Assembly (NCBI GenBank): GCA_958510825.1
Contig: OY294048.1
Coordinates: 22,895,589-22,959,588, forward strand
Reading direction: 5' to 3'
DNA length: 64,000 nt
Origin: Brachypterus glaber
Taxonomy: Eukaryota; Arthropoda; Insecta; Coleoptera; Kateretidae
Shown: piece by piece, positions 35,037-45,826 of the stretch
Position numbering within the stretch: position 1 is the stretch's first letter
How the letters are laid out: each line of letters opens with the position of its first letter
Position numbers and translations under genes: made by a program
Notes under the pieces: model-generated
Database searches by the model: none
Told to the model about the DNA's origin: nothing
What the model saw: only the letters and a program-made list of their open reading frames with translations

Positions 35037-37751
35037 TTTCTTTTTTTTAAGGGTCCATGGGCTCGGGCATTTTCTTTTCAGTTAAACCAATGAATACGTC
35101 AGTTAGCTTGTTTATTCAGCTTCAATTTGTTGTGTTTTGGTCTCTCTACGTCAATATTTTGCTGAGATATCCGACTTTCAATGAAAAAGGATGCTTTTGT
35201 CATAGTTTATCGATATCTCGGTAATCAATGATCACACAGTAATGAGGGCAGCTTTTAAAACTTAAATAAACATCCTACAAGATCCTTTCGTGATTTTTTG
35301 ACAAAAAATTTTTTTCACCATCAACATTAATTTTTTAGTAAATGTAAAGTAAATCAACCTCTACTATTGATGAGAAGACTAATGTTTCCAGGTTTTTTAC
35401 AGCTTAATGTAACATTAATAGCCTTGTAAATTTTTAAATTGATCCATCAAGCCTTTTTTCCGTACCGATTGATCAAAGTTTTACAAAACAATTAAATGAA
35501 CAAGAGTATTCTTCCTAAACAATGTTTAGCCAACATTCACTCAAAGAATCTAGTTATGATTTTAATACCATGCCTATTAGTAAAGTTAAATTTGTTATGT
35601 ATACTTTAAAAATGTTATAAATTACGAATTAATGACTTTTTTTGAACTATTAATACAGTATTGAATATATTTATCTAATATCCATAAAAAATTGTGTTTG
35701 CTTTGTGCAATTTTTACTAATTAAACCCAAGAAATAGCTTTAAATAACTTTTTATTTATTAAATATAATTGATTATAATTTTTATTAATTAATACAATCA
35801 ATAATTAGCTAAATATTATGAAAAATATTAAAAAAAAAACTAAATTTTTAAACGACAGTTCAAAGTATTTATTTGAGCAAAGTCACTGATCAAGGCTACT
35901 TAATCTTTATGAAAATTTCAAGAAATATAATTTTTTTACGACTGCTTTAGAGTGTAAGCAATTACACACACTTTTCAAACACAGAATAAATCCATTCTAG
36001 CTCTAGATACGGTATGAATATTCCGTATCAAGCGTTAGAATGAGCACATGTAGGCCATCTCTTGATTATAAAAGTAAAGAAAACTGTAGCAAAATTAGCA
36101 AAAATATATATATTTTACCATGAAATATTGAATAATTTAATGCAATTTAAAGTTTTGCGTTTAAATTAGATAAAGTTTACTAGTTTTTCTTAATATTTGA
36201 CCAGTTTTTTATCAATTTAGTTCAAAAAATTAACACTGCTCCATCTATTGTTATATATTTAAACCTGATATCTGTCACAACAATCTGACATAACCTTCAA
36301 TTTTTGCATTATAATTTGTAAATATGTGCTAAAATTAAATAAAAATCTTTTTTAAGTACTGATTTGATAAAATTATGAAATAACATTAATTGCTTTATTT
36401 AAAAATATGTGTTTTGTTGCATTTAAAATGTCGAGTCACAAAAAACATTATTTTTAATCTTGTCTGGTTTAAAGCCATACAGTATTTCATATTTGCGTAG
36501 AAGAAAAAGTATAGTCTACAACACGTATGGAATAGTTATTCCGCGCTCGCGGGACCGTCATACTCGCCTGCCGGCTCGTATGACAATTTATGTATTGTCT
36601 ATTCCATAGTTCCTAGTTATAGAATATACTATTCTGTTAATAATTTATTTTATTATTTAAATAAAAATAGTTACATAGTGCTGGTAGTGAAAAAACTAAT
36701 ATGTAAACTACCGTAGAGAAGACTATTATAGCCTCGCACTCTTAAATCCCTCGCTGCTACGCTCGAGATTTAATACGCTCGGCTTCTCTACCTTGGTATA
36801 TAATTATTATTAAGTATTTATTTAAATGTGATGTATATTAAACTTATAGTATATCATATAACATGTATAGTGGGGTGCCAAATAGTCAAAAACGTTATTT
36901 TAATACATAACGCTATTGTGATATTAGCTACCGCTACTTTTTTTTCGATAAAATAAAAAAAATGATTTTTTTTTAGAAATGTTTTCGAAATTTTTTTGTT
37001 TGTCGAGAAAAAGCTGTTTTTTTTTTCATTTTGATGATGATTACACATTGTAAACATTGTGTAATACACAATATTTACTCAACATTGTTTAGGAAGAATA
37101 AACTTGTTTCTTTAATTGTTTTGTAAAATTTTGATTAATCGGTCTGGAAAAATGGTTTGATGGATCAATATAAAATTTTACAAGGCTATTATTGGGCGCA
37201 CAGTAAAATTTTTGAGACTAAGGTTGGCCATTTGAAAAAAAAAACACGTTTTTTTGAATTTTGGTATAAACTATACACCATTGCATTGCTAAAAGGTTTT
37301 ATATACATTTTTGTATAAATAATTTTTGTTTGTTAGTAACAGAGCCTTAAACTTGAAATTTTTTAATTTTACCGTTTTCACAAAAAGAGAAGCCCAATTT
37401 TTAAAATGGTATACCTTTTTTTTAAAGAATTTAATTCAAACAAATGTTGAAAAATCATTATCTTCTATTTTGGTGTATAAAAATCTCAGTTTTTCTTTTT
37501 CTTCGAACCTAAAAATATACACAGCGTTTTTATTTTATAAATTTAATTAATACATAGAGGTTTCATTGTTACCGCCAAGTGCCGCCAAGCTCTATTTAGA
37601 AGTTTTATATTCAATAAGGTGTCTAGAATGTTGTTATATTTTAAAAATTATTAAAATTTTATGTTATTTTTAATGTGTTTATTAAAATAAATATATACAA
37701 TTTTTAATATTAAGATATTATATACATATTCCACTACCATTAAAATATAAT
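35037..37751. other. A+T-rich region with one R5 repeat copy
   Basis: 35,930-36,640 is an R5 copy matching 52,915-53,560: CCATTCTAGCTCTAGATACG, a TATAAAAGTAAAGAAA box-like block, CTGACATAACCTTCAATTTT, and AAGAAAAAGTATAGTCTAC followed by a GTCATAC / GTATGAC hairpin. The stretch 36,535-36,800 is unusually CpG-rich (TTCCGCGCTCGCGGGACC and CCTCGCTGCTACGCTCGAGA). Nothing gene-like is seen in the rest. Confidence 0.5.
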
Positions 37752-37891
37752 TGGGCCCTTTTATGCAAAAAGCAACCAAACCACAAATAAAAAATAACAT
37801 GATGTCTTATACTGATCTAGAAATGTCCATACTACATTCCTACAATATGTGAAATATTGTTGGTTGGTTGCTTTTTGCATAAAAGGGCCCA
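37752..37891. mobile_element. Small MITE, 140 bp
   Basis: The terminal repeats TGGGCCCTTTTATGCAAAAA, then GCAACCAA, are mirrored exactly at the right end (TTGGTTGC, then TTTTTGCATAAAAGGGCCCA). No clear target duplication, so the superfamily is open. Confidence 0.75.
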
Positions 37892-39301
37892 GTTAAAAGA
37901 TTAAAAGATCAATCTTATGATTTTCCCCAAACAAATCGATGTTATTGGCTGGATAAACTATACAGTAGGGTGACTCACCGAAATTTAAAATTGAAAAATT
38001 TTCAGAATTTTTAAAAAAAATCTAGCCATTTTTTAAAAAGATATTTTTCTTAAGCTTTTTTATTTTTTTTTAAGGCCGAAGCATTTTTTATTTAAATCTT
38101 TTTAACACGACACGGCATAAAGGGATAGTAAATTGATAACCTAAAAAAAAATCAAATCAAAAATTGGTTGAGCTGTGTCCTTTTAAGTTGGAAAATGCAC
38201 TACATTGCTTCATTTTAGGCCTAATGACAGGCACAATTTTTTTGATTTTTTCAACGTCTTAAAATATTGTGTAGCCCAATATGTCCCCACATAAAAACCA
38301 CTATATATATTTTAATTGGATATACATCAGGTTCTTGACAAGTTATATCTCCGTTATTTGAAAAGGTAATTTTTTTGTAAAAACTAGCGTTAAATGGGAA
38401 CCAAACAAGATTTTATTGACTTATTCAACTCCCCCCCCCCCTCCATTGCATACTCACTCCCTTGTAACCACCCCACCCGCTGATTTTCAAATAACACGTC
38501 CCACCCCCCTTTTTAATGTAAGAATATGAAATTACATTTAATTTTGAATTAAACCATGTATTATAAATAGTATCTTATCCTTTTAAGGGGCTTCCAATAA
38601 CAATTATTATTTAGCATTAATAATGTCCCACCAGGTTTTAGACGGGCTATATCTCCGTATTTTCAATTTTGCATAATTTTATAAATTTGCAATTTTTTTT
38701 TCAAAATCTGGATTGCAAAATTATTGTGCAAAAACTATCAGGCAGATTTGGATGAAGTTTGGTGTCATTATTCAGCACACCATAAAATTTTCTTTCGAAA
38801 TATGTAAAAATATACAGTGTGTTCCATTTAAAAATCGAATGTTCGATTCATTTCAGGTGAAACAGAAAGTGACAGAATATGTCAAAAACCATGTCAAAAA
38901 ATCCTAAATTATACATAATATAGCTCCTGCAGATTTCACGATCCTATATAAAAAAGTACAAAAGTTAAGGTGGGTGAACCACCTTCCTGAAACACCCGGT
39001 ATATATATTTTCGTAAGCGAAAGACTCGCTTAATGCAAATAATATACCATTAAGCGGTAACATATTTTCCTGATAAGGAAAAAAATGTTTTAGGGTCACT
39101 CAAAAGTAAAAAAAAAGAACCCTATTACTACAAAAATTAATTTAAGCTGGCAATGGCGACAGCAGCATTCTAGGCAGACTTGTGGTTTAATAAGTTTTCG
39201 GTGCATTCCACATTGCTATTGCGGTATTCCCTGCCCAAAACTAAATATTGTCTGCGACAGTTTCGCTGTAAGTGACTTTTGCTCCTTAGCTTTAAAATAT
39301 A
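37892..39301. other. Spacer with an R6 module
   Basis: 38,330-38,650 matches the 47,595-48,606 element (GGTTCTTGACAAGTTATATC, CTTTTAAGGGGCTTCCAATA, TGTCCCACCAGGTTTTAGAC). A run of 14 C lies at about 38,430. 38,815-39,000 is bounded by CAGTGTGTTCCATTTA and GAAACACCCGG and may be another small element. No gene seen. Confidence 0.5.
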
Positions 39302-39509
39302 CAGGGTGTCTCAACGAAGCCGACTCGGTCGATATATAGTAAAGTATCCACTTTAGAGAAAAACTTTAAAGGGAAAAGTGGTATAGTTTTTAAACAGGCA
39401 CATTCTAAAAATATTTTGAAATATACATATATTTTGAAATGAGTGTAAATAAAAAATAAAGCATTACATTTAAAAAAAAGTTCAGTTTTTTTTTTAATGG
39501 AATGCTATA

Positions 39510-42124
39510 CAGGGTGTCCCAACTAAGACCGATCAGACGTTTATTGACCTTATTATTCCAAATATTAAAATGAAACTTATGTCATATATTATTGATCAAG
39601 TTACCCATTGATCCATACTATTAAAAGTTTTAAACTGTCTTTTGTTTTTAAGTTACACTGTCAAGAGCACGATTTTCAAAGATTTTTTTTTGATAAAGTG
39701 TTAAAATAAAAAAACTAATATTCCTTTTTACTCTGGTAACTTTTATTTACAAAAATGTTTAGTTTTTTACTGTAAAAAGCATATCCAACAATCATTTTTT
39801 AATTTATAGATTTTACTGTGTGTAGAATAAAATAATGCCCTAAGTTTAGAATGCTATGAAATATTTTTTGTTAAAGTCAAAGCTTGACGGCTTATGTCAT
39901 TCAGTGATCAAAAATAAATAAAAATATAATTTTGAAGCAAAACATTTTCATCACTATGAAATATACTTAAAGTTTAAAGATAGTGTGAATAAGATTGAGC
40001 TGAACAACAGTGAAAATAATAAAACACCTTGGTTGAATTTTTATCGTTCTATTTACGTTGGGGCCAAGTGCCACATGGTGCTACGTGTGCAAGATTGGAA
40101 GATTATTGTTAGCTAAAATTAATATAAATAATATTTACAAAAGTTGAATAGAAGTAAATATCTTGTCACCTAAAGAAATGTTAAAGAACACATGTACAAA
40201 ATATGAGTAGTCAATTTTGTACATAAATTTTTAATTTTTTAAAGAAAAAGTTTAAAATTTATTGAAAAGAGAAGAGCAGTACTTGATTTACCTCTACAAA
40301 TAAATGCAAGAATGTCCGATTGGATTTATAGCTGAAAAAGTTTGAAAATATTTGTAAAAATAGTGTCAATTTTGCAATGATAAAGTCAAGATATTTGGAT
40401 ATTTTTTGTCAAATAAAGAAGAGTTTTTAGTTATTAAAAGTGAAGAGTGTTTATTAAATTAAATCTATTAAATTAAATAAATAATACTAAGTTTGAGAAA
40501 AAGGTTTTTTTTTTCTTATTTATTTTATTCTAAACAGTTTTATTTTAAACGAAAAAAGGAAAAGAAAGGAAGTTAACACCACTGTAAAGAAGCTGAAAAC
40601 ATAACTAAAAAAACTAATTAAATAAGTGTTCAAATGCGTGACCATTTTCTCGTATGCATAATTCTAATCTTCGTCCTAAACACCTTCTTGTATTTATTAT
40701 CATTTCGGGAGTAATTGAAGCAAAAGCATTTCTTATTCTATTTTTCATATCTTCGATACTTGTTGGTGCTTCTTGGTATACTTTATCTTTGACATACCCC
40801 CATAAGAAAAAATCGCATGGTGTAAGGTCAGGCGATCTCGGTGGCCATGCCATCGTACCACCTCGACCTATCCACCTGTTGTGGGTTTCATTTAAATAAT
40901 CTCTAACATCTAAGAGAAAGTGGGGAGGGGCCCCATCCTGCATAAATATATAATTTTGAGCCAAATTTATTGGAACATTATCCATAAAATTAACAAATTC
41001 ATTTTGTAGGAAATCCAAATACATTCTGCCATTTAGGTGTCCAGGAAAAAAGTGGGGACCAACAACAAAATTTCCAACAATCCCACCCCAAATATTGAGA
41101 GACCAAACCCTTTGATGGTCAACTTCCCTTACCCAATGTGGGTTTTCAATTGACCAGTAGTGACAATTGTGACGGTTCACTATGCCACAGCTTTTAAAAG
41201 TTGATTCATCCGTGAATAAAATTTTATAGTTAAAATATGGATCACCAATATTTTGTTCCAACAGTTCTTCACAAAAACTAATTCTGTTATCAAAATCCGT
41301 ACCATGAAGTTCTTGGTTAAGAGATAGTTTGTAGGGATGAAATTTATTATTTTTTAAAATTCTTTGGGCTGAATTCTTTGATATGTTTAAATCTAGCGCC
41401 AATCCTCTGGTACTTGTATTCGGATTTTCTTGTACTGCAATTTTCAAGTTTTCAATTAATAAAGGATTTCCAGTAATTGGTCGATTTCTAATTCTTTTTT
41501 CATATCGAACTGTACCAGAGTCTTCAAATAATTTAATTACCCTCCAAACAGCGTTGTAATTATAGACGCCAGCAAATTTATTTTCTAGCACTCCAGTGGT
41601 TTCTCTAAGGTTTCTTCCACATTCTCCATATGTATATACAATTTCTTTCTTGTTTTGCAGGGTCAACATTTTATTACAAACAGCAGTTTATACTTAATAC
41701 GTTTATATTTAATTCGTGACAGACAATACTGTCACAATTTTTGACTTGAAAGAAAAAAAATTTATAGCATGCTTAAATTAGAATATTACTGAATTCTACA
41801 CTCGGAAAAATCTTCAAATTAATAATAATTATTTGGTATGCTTTTTTACAATAAAAAAATTGTAATTTCTGTAAATAAAAGTAAAAAAAGTAAAAAGAAA
41901 TATAATAAAATAATTTTATTTTTTATTTTATTAAATACTTTATAATTTTTTTTTTAGAAAATCGTGCTCTTGACAGTGTAACTTAAAAACAAAAGAGAGT
42001 TTAAAACTTTTAATAGTATGGATCAATGGGTAACTTGATCAATTATATATGACATAAGTTTCATTTTAATATTTGGAATAATAAGGTCAATAAACGTCTG
42101 ATCGGTCTTAGTTGGGACACCCTG
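39510..42124 (-). mobile_element. Complete mariner-like transposon, 2,615 bp
   Basis: The ends CAGGGTGTCCCAACTAAGAC and complement have TA on both sides (39,508-39,509 and 42,125-42,126). The terminal repeats are 168 bp each (39,510-39,677 and 41,957-42,124), and I count two mismatches between them. They enclose one intact transposase gene on the minus strand. About 930 bp between the gene's stop and the left repeat is noncoding. The close match of the repeats and the intact gene point to a recent insertion. Confidence 0.93.
40614..41669 (-). CDS. Mariner-like (IS630-Tc1-mariner) transposase, intact
   Basis: 351 residues, starting at ATG 41,669 with no stop or frameshift. It catalyses cut-and-paste transposition at TA sites and acts in the nucleus on the flanking 168-bp repeats. 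Residues 1-115 form the DNA-binding part with two helix-turn-helix-like segments (around YNAVWRVIKLFEDSGTV and STRGLALDLNISKNSAQRIL). The catalytic domain has ILFTDEST (D154), MQDGAPPH (D245) and SPDLTPCDFFLWGYVKDKVY (D286). There are 90 residues between the first two Asp and 40 between the last two, longer than the 34 of classic mariner. If D281 were used instead, the gap would be 35. A possible polyadenylation signal (AATAAA, complement of 40,519-40,524) lies about 90 bp past the stop. Length and motifs are those of a full transposase, so it may be active. Insect genes of this type are often labelled Tc3 or mariner transposase, but the exact clade needs a tree. Confidence 0.95.
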   Translation of the reverse strand: MLTLQNKKEIVYTYGECGRNLRETTGVLENKFAGVYNYNAVWRVIKLFEDSGTVRYEKRIRNRPITGNPLLIENLKIAVQENPNTSTRGLALDLNISKNSAQRILKNNKFHPYKLSLNQELHGTDFDNRISFCEELLEQNIGDPYFNYKILFTDESTFKSCGIVNRHNCHYWSIENPHWVREVDHQRVWSLNIWGGIVGNFVVGPHFFPGHLNGRMYLDFLQNEFVNFMDNVPINLAQNYIFMQDGAPPHFLLDVRDYLNETHNRWIGRGGTMAWPPRSPDLTPCDFFLWGYVKDKVYQEAPTSIEDMKNRIRNAFASITPEMIINTRRCLGRRLELCIRENGHAFEHLFN

Positions 42125-42465
42125 TATAATTAAATATATAATTTTATTCTACATTTAATGAGCAAATAAAAAATATAGCATTCCATTTAAAAAAGTTGAG
42201 TTTTTTATGTTTGAAAATCCAAAATTTTAAATATTAATTTTGAACGCCCTGTATAAAACATTTTATTTTTTGTACATAAAGTAATTAGATACGGCCTTTT
42301 AAGATAAGGTTGAAAAATTTTATTAATTTTTGACAAAAAGTAAAGAAATTGAAGCAGGTTTTATCTCATCTCTAAAAATGTATTTTTTCTCAAAAAAAAT
42401 ATATCTCAAAAACTATAAACAATAGACCCATATAATATATTAAAATAATAGTTAGTTTCTTAACT

Positions 42466-42598
42466 AGTGTATTAAGTGGATAAAATCACTTAATACACGA
42501 GTTGAGAATTTAATTTTATCCAACACCTTTTATTTTTAAATAAAAATCTATAATTTTGCGAAAAACTATGTCAAAAATATTAAGATTAAGTTTTCTTA
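42466..42598 (-). repeat. Inverted copy of the 10.9-kb repeat
   Basis: Nearly identical to the reverse complement of 10,904-11,029 (blocks TTAATACACGAGTTGAGAAT and AAAAATCTATAATTTTGCGA). It lies inside the outer element, right of the mariner, with ATTAAGTGGATAAAATC forming a stem with flanking sequence (about 42,473-42,500). Confidence 0.7.
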
Positions 42599-43292
42599 AT
42601 ACTAAAATAATAGGTAGCCATGGCCTAGTAGTAGTAAAAGGTGGGTAGGCTCCGACGCCTGACAAGTAGGCCCAATGGCCCTTTTTGTCTGCCCCAAGAT
42701 TACCTCCATGGCCATGGCCTAAGTATGCCTATTAAAAATAAACAATTGCTAGTTTTACATTTCTTACAAACGTCAAAATGGACGCGGTGATGACAGAATT
42801 TTTAATAAAAAGAGTATTTTATTCAAAAACTAAAGAATAATTTGGGGTTTTCTTTAATTTATTTATTTATGGTTTAGTTAACGTGCTTCTATTTATAGAA
42901 TAGTTATAATACTTAATTAATAGGGTATGTAACTAATTTTGGGTGAGATCAAAAGCTGTACGTAAAAGAGTGGGTGAAAAATTTTTTAGTCACTAGTGGA
43001 AAAAAACTCACTTTTAACATTTAAAATAGTGCTCAAAACAAGTGTTTCTGTGAAGGTGTTGGATAAAGGTATTTTTATGAAGTATGATAAAATAATAAAA
43101 AATATACCATTCCATTTAAAAAAATTAAGTCAGATGTTACCCATCCTAGGAGGACCATCCTGTACATTTTAAAATATTTTTAGAATGTGCATTTTTTAAA
43201 ACCATACAACTTTTCCCTTTTTTTTGTCTTTTTCTCTAAAGTGGATACTTTACTATATATCGACCGGATCGGCTTAGTTGAGACACCCTGTA

Positions 43293-44965
43293 TAACTTGC
43301 CTTATGTAAATTTACGTTTTTCTCACCCTTAAATATTACGTGTAATGATAAACGTAAAATGATGGAATTTAACATTTTAAACAGAGAAACTCGTAAATAA
43401 CCCACGCATGTCTTTTACCACTTGCAAAGTTAGAACAATTCATCTGTCAAAATTTTTGCTACAGATTTTATATTATAAAATTAAATCTAAAACTAAAATA
43501 TCCGTATTTTTTCTTCTAATTATACATATTTTTTGTTATCTAAGGTTATTTTTCTTAAAAAAATATCAGTTTTGAACAAGTTTTACAAGTTTTTATTTTA
43601 ATTTTTATTGCGAATGAAACTGACATAAGGTCGACTTGCAATTGTTTCAGATAAAACTTCAAAGCAGCCTATTTGATTTAATAGACGAAGCTTTTGAAAG
43701 GTAAAATTTATACGTTTAAACAAAATTAATATTAATGTATAAATAAAAAAAATCGTTTAAAATGGGTATTGGAAAAAAAATTGTATGGAACTCATAGGTA
43801 AACAGATATTGCTCTCTCTTACTAATTTCACTCAAAAACCAAAAAAAAGTAAAAAAAAGTGGGCGCCACTTAAAGAAAAATTATTTTCTTAAAAATGTCT
43901 TTAACGATTTCACCCATTTTTTTACGTTAATAAAAACATAACCTTTACTGGTTTTCCCCAGAAATATTACATAAAAGCCCAAAATTTTGACAAAGGCGCC
44001 TTAAAATTTACATTTGGGGTTACTTTTTATAATCACAAAAATAAATGCAGATTTATATGAAAATAACAACTAAATAATCAAAATCTTAACCAAATTTCGC
44101 GAGAAAGTAACTACGGTACGTACCATTTTCAGTATATATTATAAATTCGGTATTATACGGTATAATGAATTCGGTATCATATTCCGTTTCTCATCGTATG
44201 GATCACGATGAGAAACGGCTTTTAATTCACCAACGTTTCTGCTTTTTTATTTTCTTTATCAGGTATCTAGACAATAGGTAAATATAAGCATTTTTTTTTC
44301 TGAAAAAAAAAAAACTAGGAAAATTAAAATAAATTACTTAAATCTGATGATAACTAAAAAAAAAATAGTAATATATCTTTTTTTTATGAGAATGGGTCTG
44401 GTCCAAGAGTATTAAAACTCAAGTTTATGCAGTTATAATATATTTATAATTGCCAACGTTTCGCTCGGTTTTTCAGCAAAATTGTGTTTTTTTTTTTACA
44501 ATATTTGATTTCCTTTAACCAAACGAGAACAAGAAATTACCTAAATTAACAGAATTATCAAAATTAGAAAAAATAAAAGAATCCTTGGGTAAAATATACT
44601 AGGAGTTTGAAGAAATATTATTTAATATTCCTAAATACCTATGCTTCTTTTTTGGTGTGGTCTTATTTAAAAGGTAATATTCCGTTTTGTTGTACAAGAA
44701 CTTAAACTTGAACCAAATGCAAAATATGATTTTTTAACTAAAACTGAAAACAGATAAAGCAATTCTGTTAAAGAATTTGGATTCTACTAATGAATTTTAA
44801 ATAAAATCAGTGAAAAAAATCGTTTAATGTGTATGTGTTGAACATGGTCATCACCTAGGACTTTCAACAATATCTTCCGAAAACCATCATCTGCTGAGAT
44901 TTAGCTACTGATGTTTATGAATAGCTTGGACCCCTTCTACCAATATCCACTGGTTATTTGCTTTG
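43293..44965. other. A+T-rich spacer, one strong hairpin
   Basis: 44,184-44,218 is a perfect 13-bp stem (CCGTTTCTCATCG / CGATGAGAAACGG) with a 9-base loop. No gene, and nothing else recognised. Confidence 0.55.
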
Positions 44966-45826
44966 ACCATTCGTTGAAACATAAACTTATTTCAGGAAAC
45001 GCTTGAGGAGGCAATGTATAAAAATTGGGGATAAAAAGAGTGACTTCCTGCAGATTTTCAGAGGCGTTGCTCAGAGGACTTTTCTGGGTCCTATTCTATT
45101 TTTAATTTACATAAATAACATTGCCTTTATTACTGATTTTAACGGACACCTTCTTTCCTATGAGGACGACAGTCATCCTATTCTATGGAGCTACGTGAGA
45201 GATCGTATATTAGCTGACGGCAGACTAACATCTCTACTCTAAATTTCTCTACTCCCTAACATCCCTACTCCATAACATCCCTACTCCACAACAACTCTAC
45301 TCCGTAACATCTCTACTCCATAACATCTCTACTCCGTAACAACTCTACTTTACACTATAAGGACTTTATTGGCCACTTAATAATAAATGAGCAGTTCAAA
45401 GAACAAAGAATCTTTTATTCTAGATTATTTTATTTTTTTCATAGAAAACGTTTATCTTTAAATTTAAATCTAGAACAATCATAAATGAATTATTCTAAAA
45501 GCCACAATGACCGCGTACTCTTAATATGCACTAATAAGTAAGTAATTAATAAATTAAATTCATATTTGACAGTGACTTAGCATGACAAATATTCATTTAA
45601 GTTAAGACAAGTGGCTAATCGAGTGCATATAGTGCGGAGTAGAGTTGTTACGGAGTAGAGATGTTATGGAGTAGAGATGTTAGGGAGTAGAGTTGTTGTG
45701 GAGTAGGGATGTTATGGAGTAGGGATGTTAGGGAGTAGAGAAATTTAGAGTAGAGATGTTAGTCTGCCGAGCTGACGGCTAAGGGCATGGCGAACCTGAA
45801 ACACTTTCTTTCTGATTTAAATATAG
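44966..45826 (+). pseudogene. Second reverse transcriptase remnant, split by a foldback element
   Basis: Residues RRQCIKIGDKKSDFLQIF, then GVAQRTFLGPILFLIYINNI and HLLSYEDDSH, are clearly the GVPQGS-LGP-LF-IYIND and YADD blocks of a non-LTR reverse transcriptase. Catalytic YADD has become YEDD, and PQGS has become AQRT. The frame is interrupted at about 45,218 by a 552-bp insertion and appears to resume at 45,776 (GMANLKHFLSDLNID). Upstream sequence (44,820-44,965) gives only faint similarity. It is non-functional and distinct in sequence from the 17.2-kb remnant. Confidence 0.85.
45218..45769. mobile_element. Foldback-like element with arms of 16-bp tandem repeats
   Basis: The ends CGGCAGACTAACATC and complement. 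Each arm (about 130 bp; 45,218-45,349 and 45,636-45,769) is about eight head-to-tail units of 16 bp (TAACATCTCTACTCCR with variants), mirrored unit by unit in the other arm with about one mismatch. The spacer of about 290 bp (45,350-45,635) has no coding capacity. AGCTGACGG occurs next to both ends (45,212-45,220 and 45,770-45,778). Depending on where the end is drawn, this gives a 6-bp (AGCTGA) or 9-bp target duplication. Long arms built of short tandem repeats are the hallmark of Foldback elements, which make 9-bp duplications. It interrupts the reverse-transcriptase remnant. Confidence 0.85.

Larger units (their letters stand above)
39302..43290. mobile_element. Outer TA-flanked inverted-repeat element containing the mariner
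   Basis: The ends CAGGGTGTCTCAAC and complement are flanked by TA (39,300-39,301 and 43,291-43,292). The terminal repeats are about 125 bp (39,302-39,425 and 43,166-43,290), sharing CGATATATAGTAAAGTATCC and ACATTCTAAAAATATTTT. Without the nested mariner and its TA it would be about 1.37 kb. It also contains the 42,466-42,598 repeat. No transposase of its own. The end sequence resembles that of the nested element (CAGGGTGTCYCAAC), so the same enzyme might act on both (inference). Confidence 0.8.

Noticed and set aside
34721..35050. 109-codon open frame as a gene
   Set aside because: Its halves are the same peptide because it spans the 193-bp tandem duplication. No start context or known domain.
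40654..40899. 81-codon plus-strand open frame
   Set aside because: It lies antisense within the intact transposase gene and has no domain of its own.
42600..42730. tRNA-like or SINE head (GCCATGGCCTAGTAGTAG)
   Set aside because: No B box at the right distance and no cloverleaf. The GCCATGGCC words form a simple inverted pair instead.
45221..45770. CRISPR-like array in the 16-bp repeats
   Set aside because: There are no spacers between units, the units are inverted as two arms, and the setting is a eukaryotic genome.
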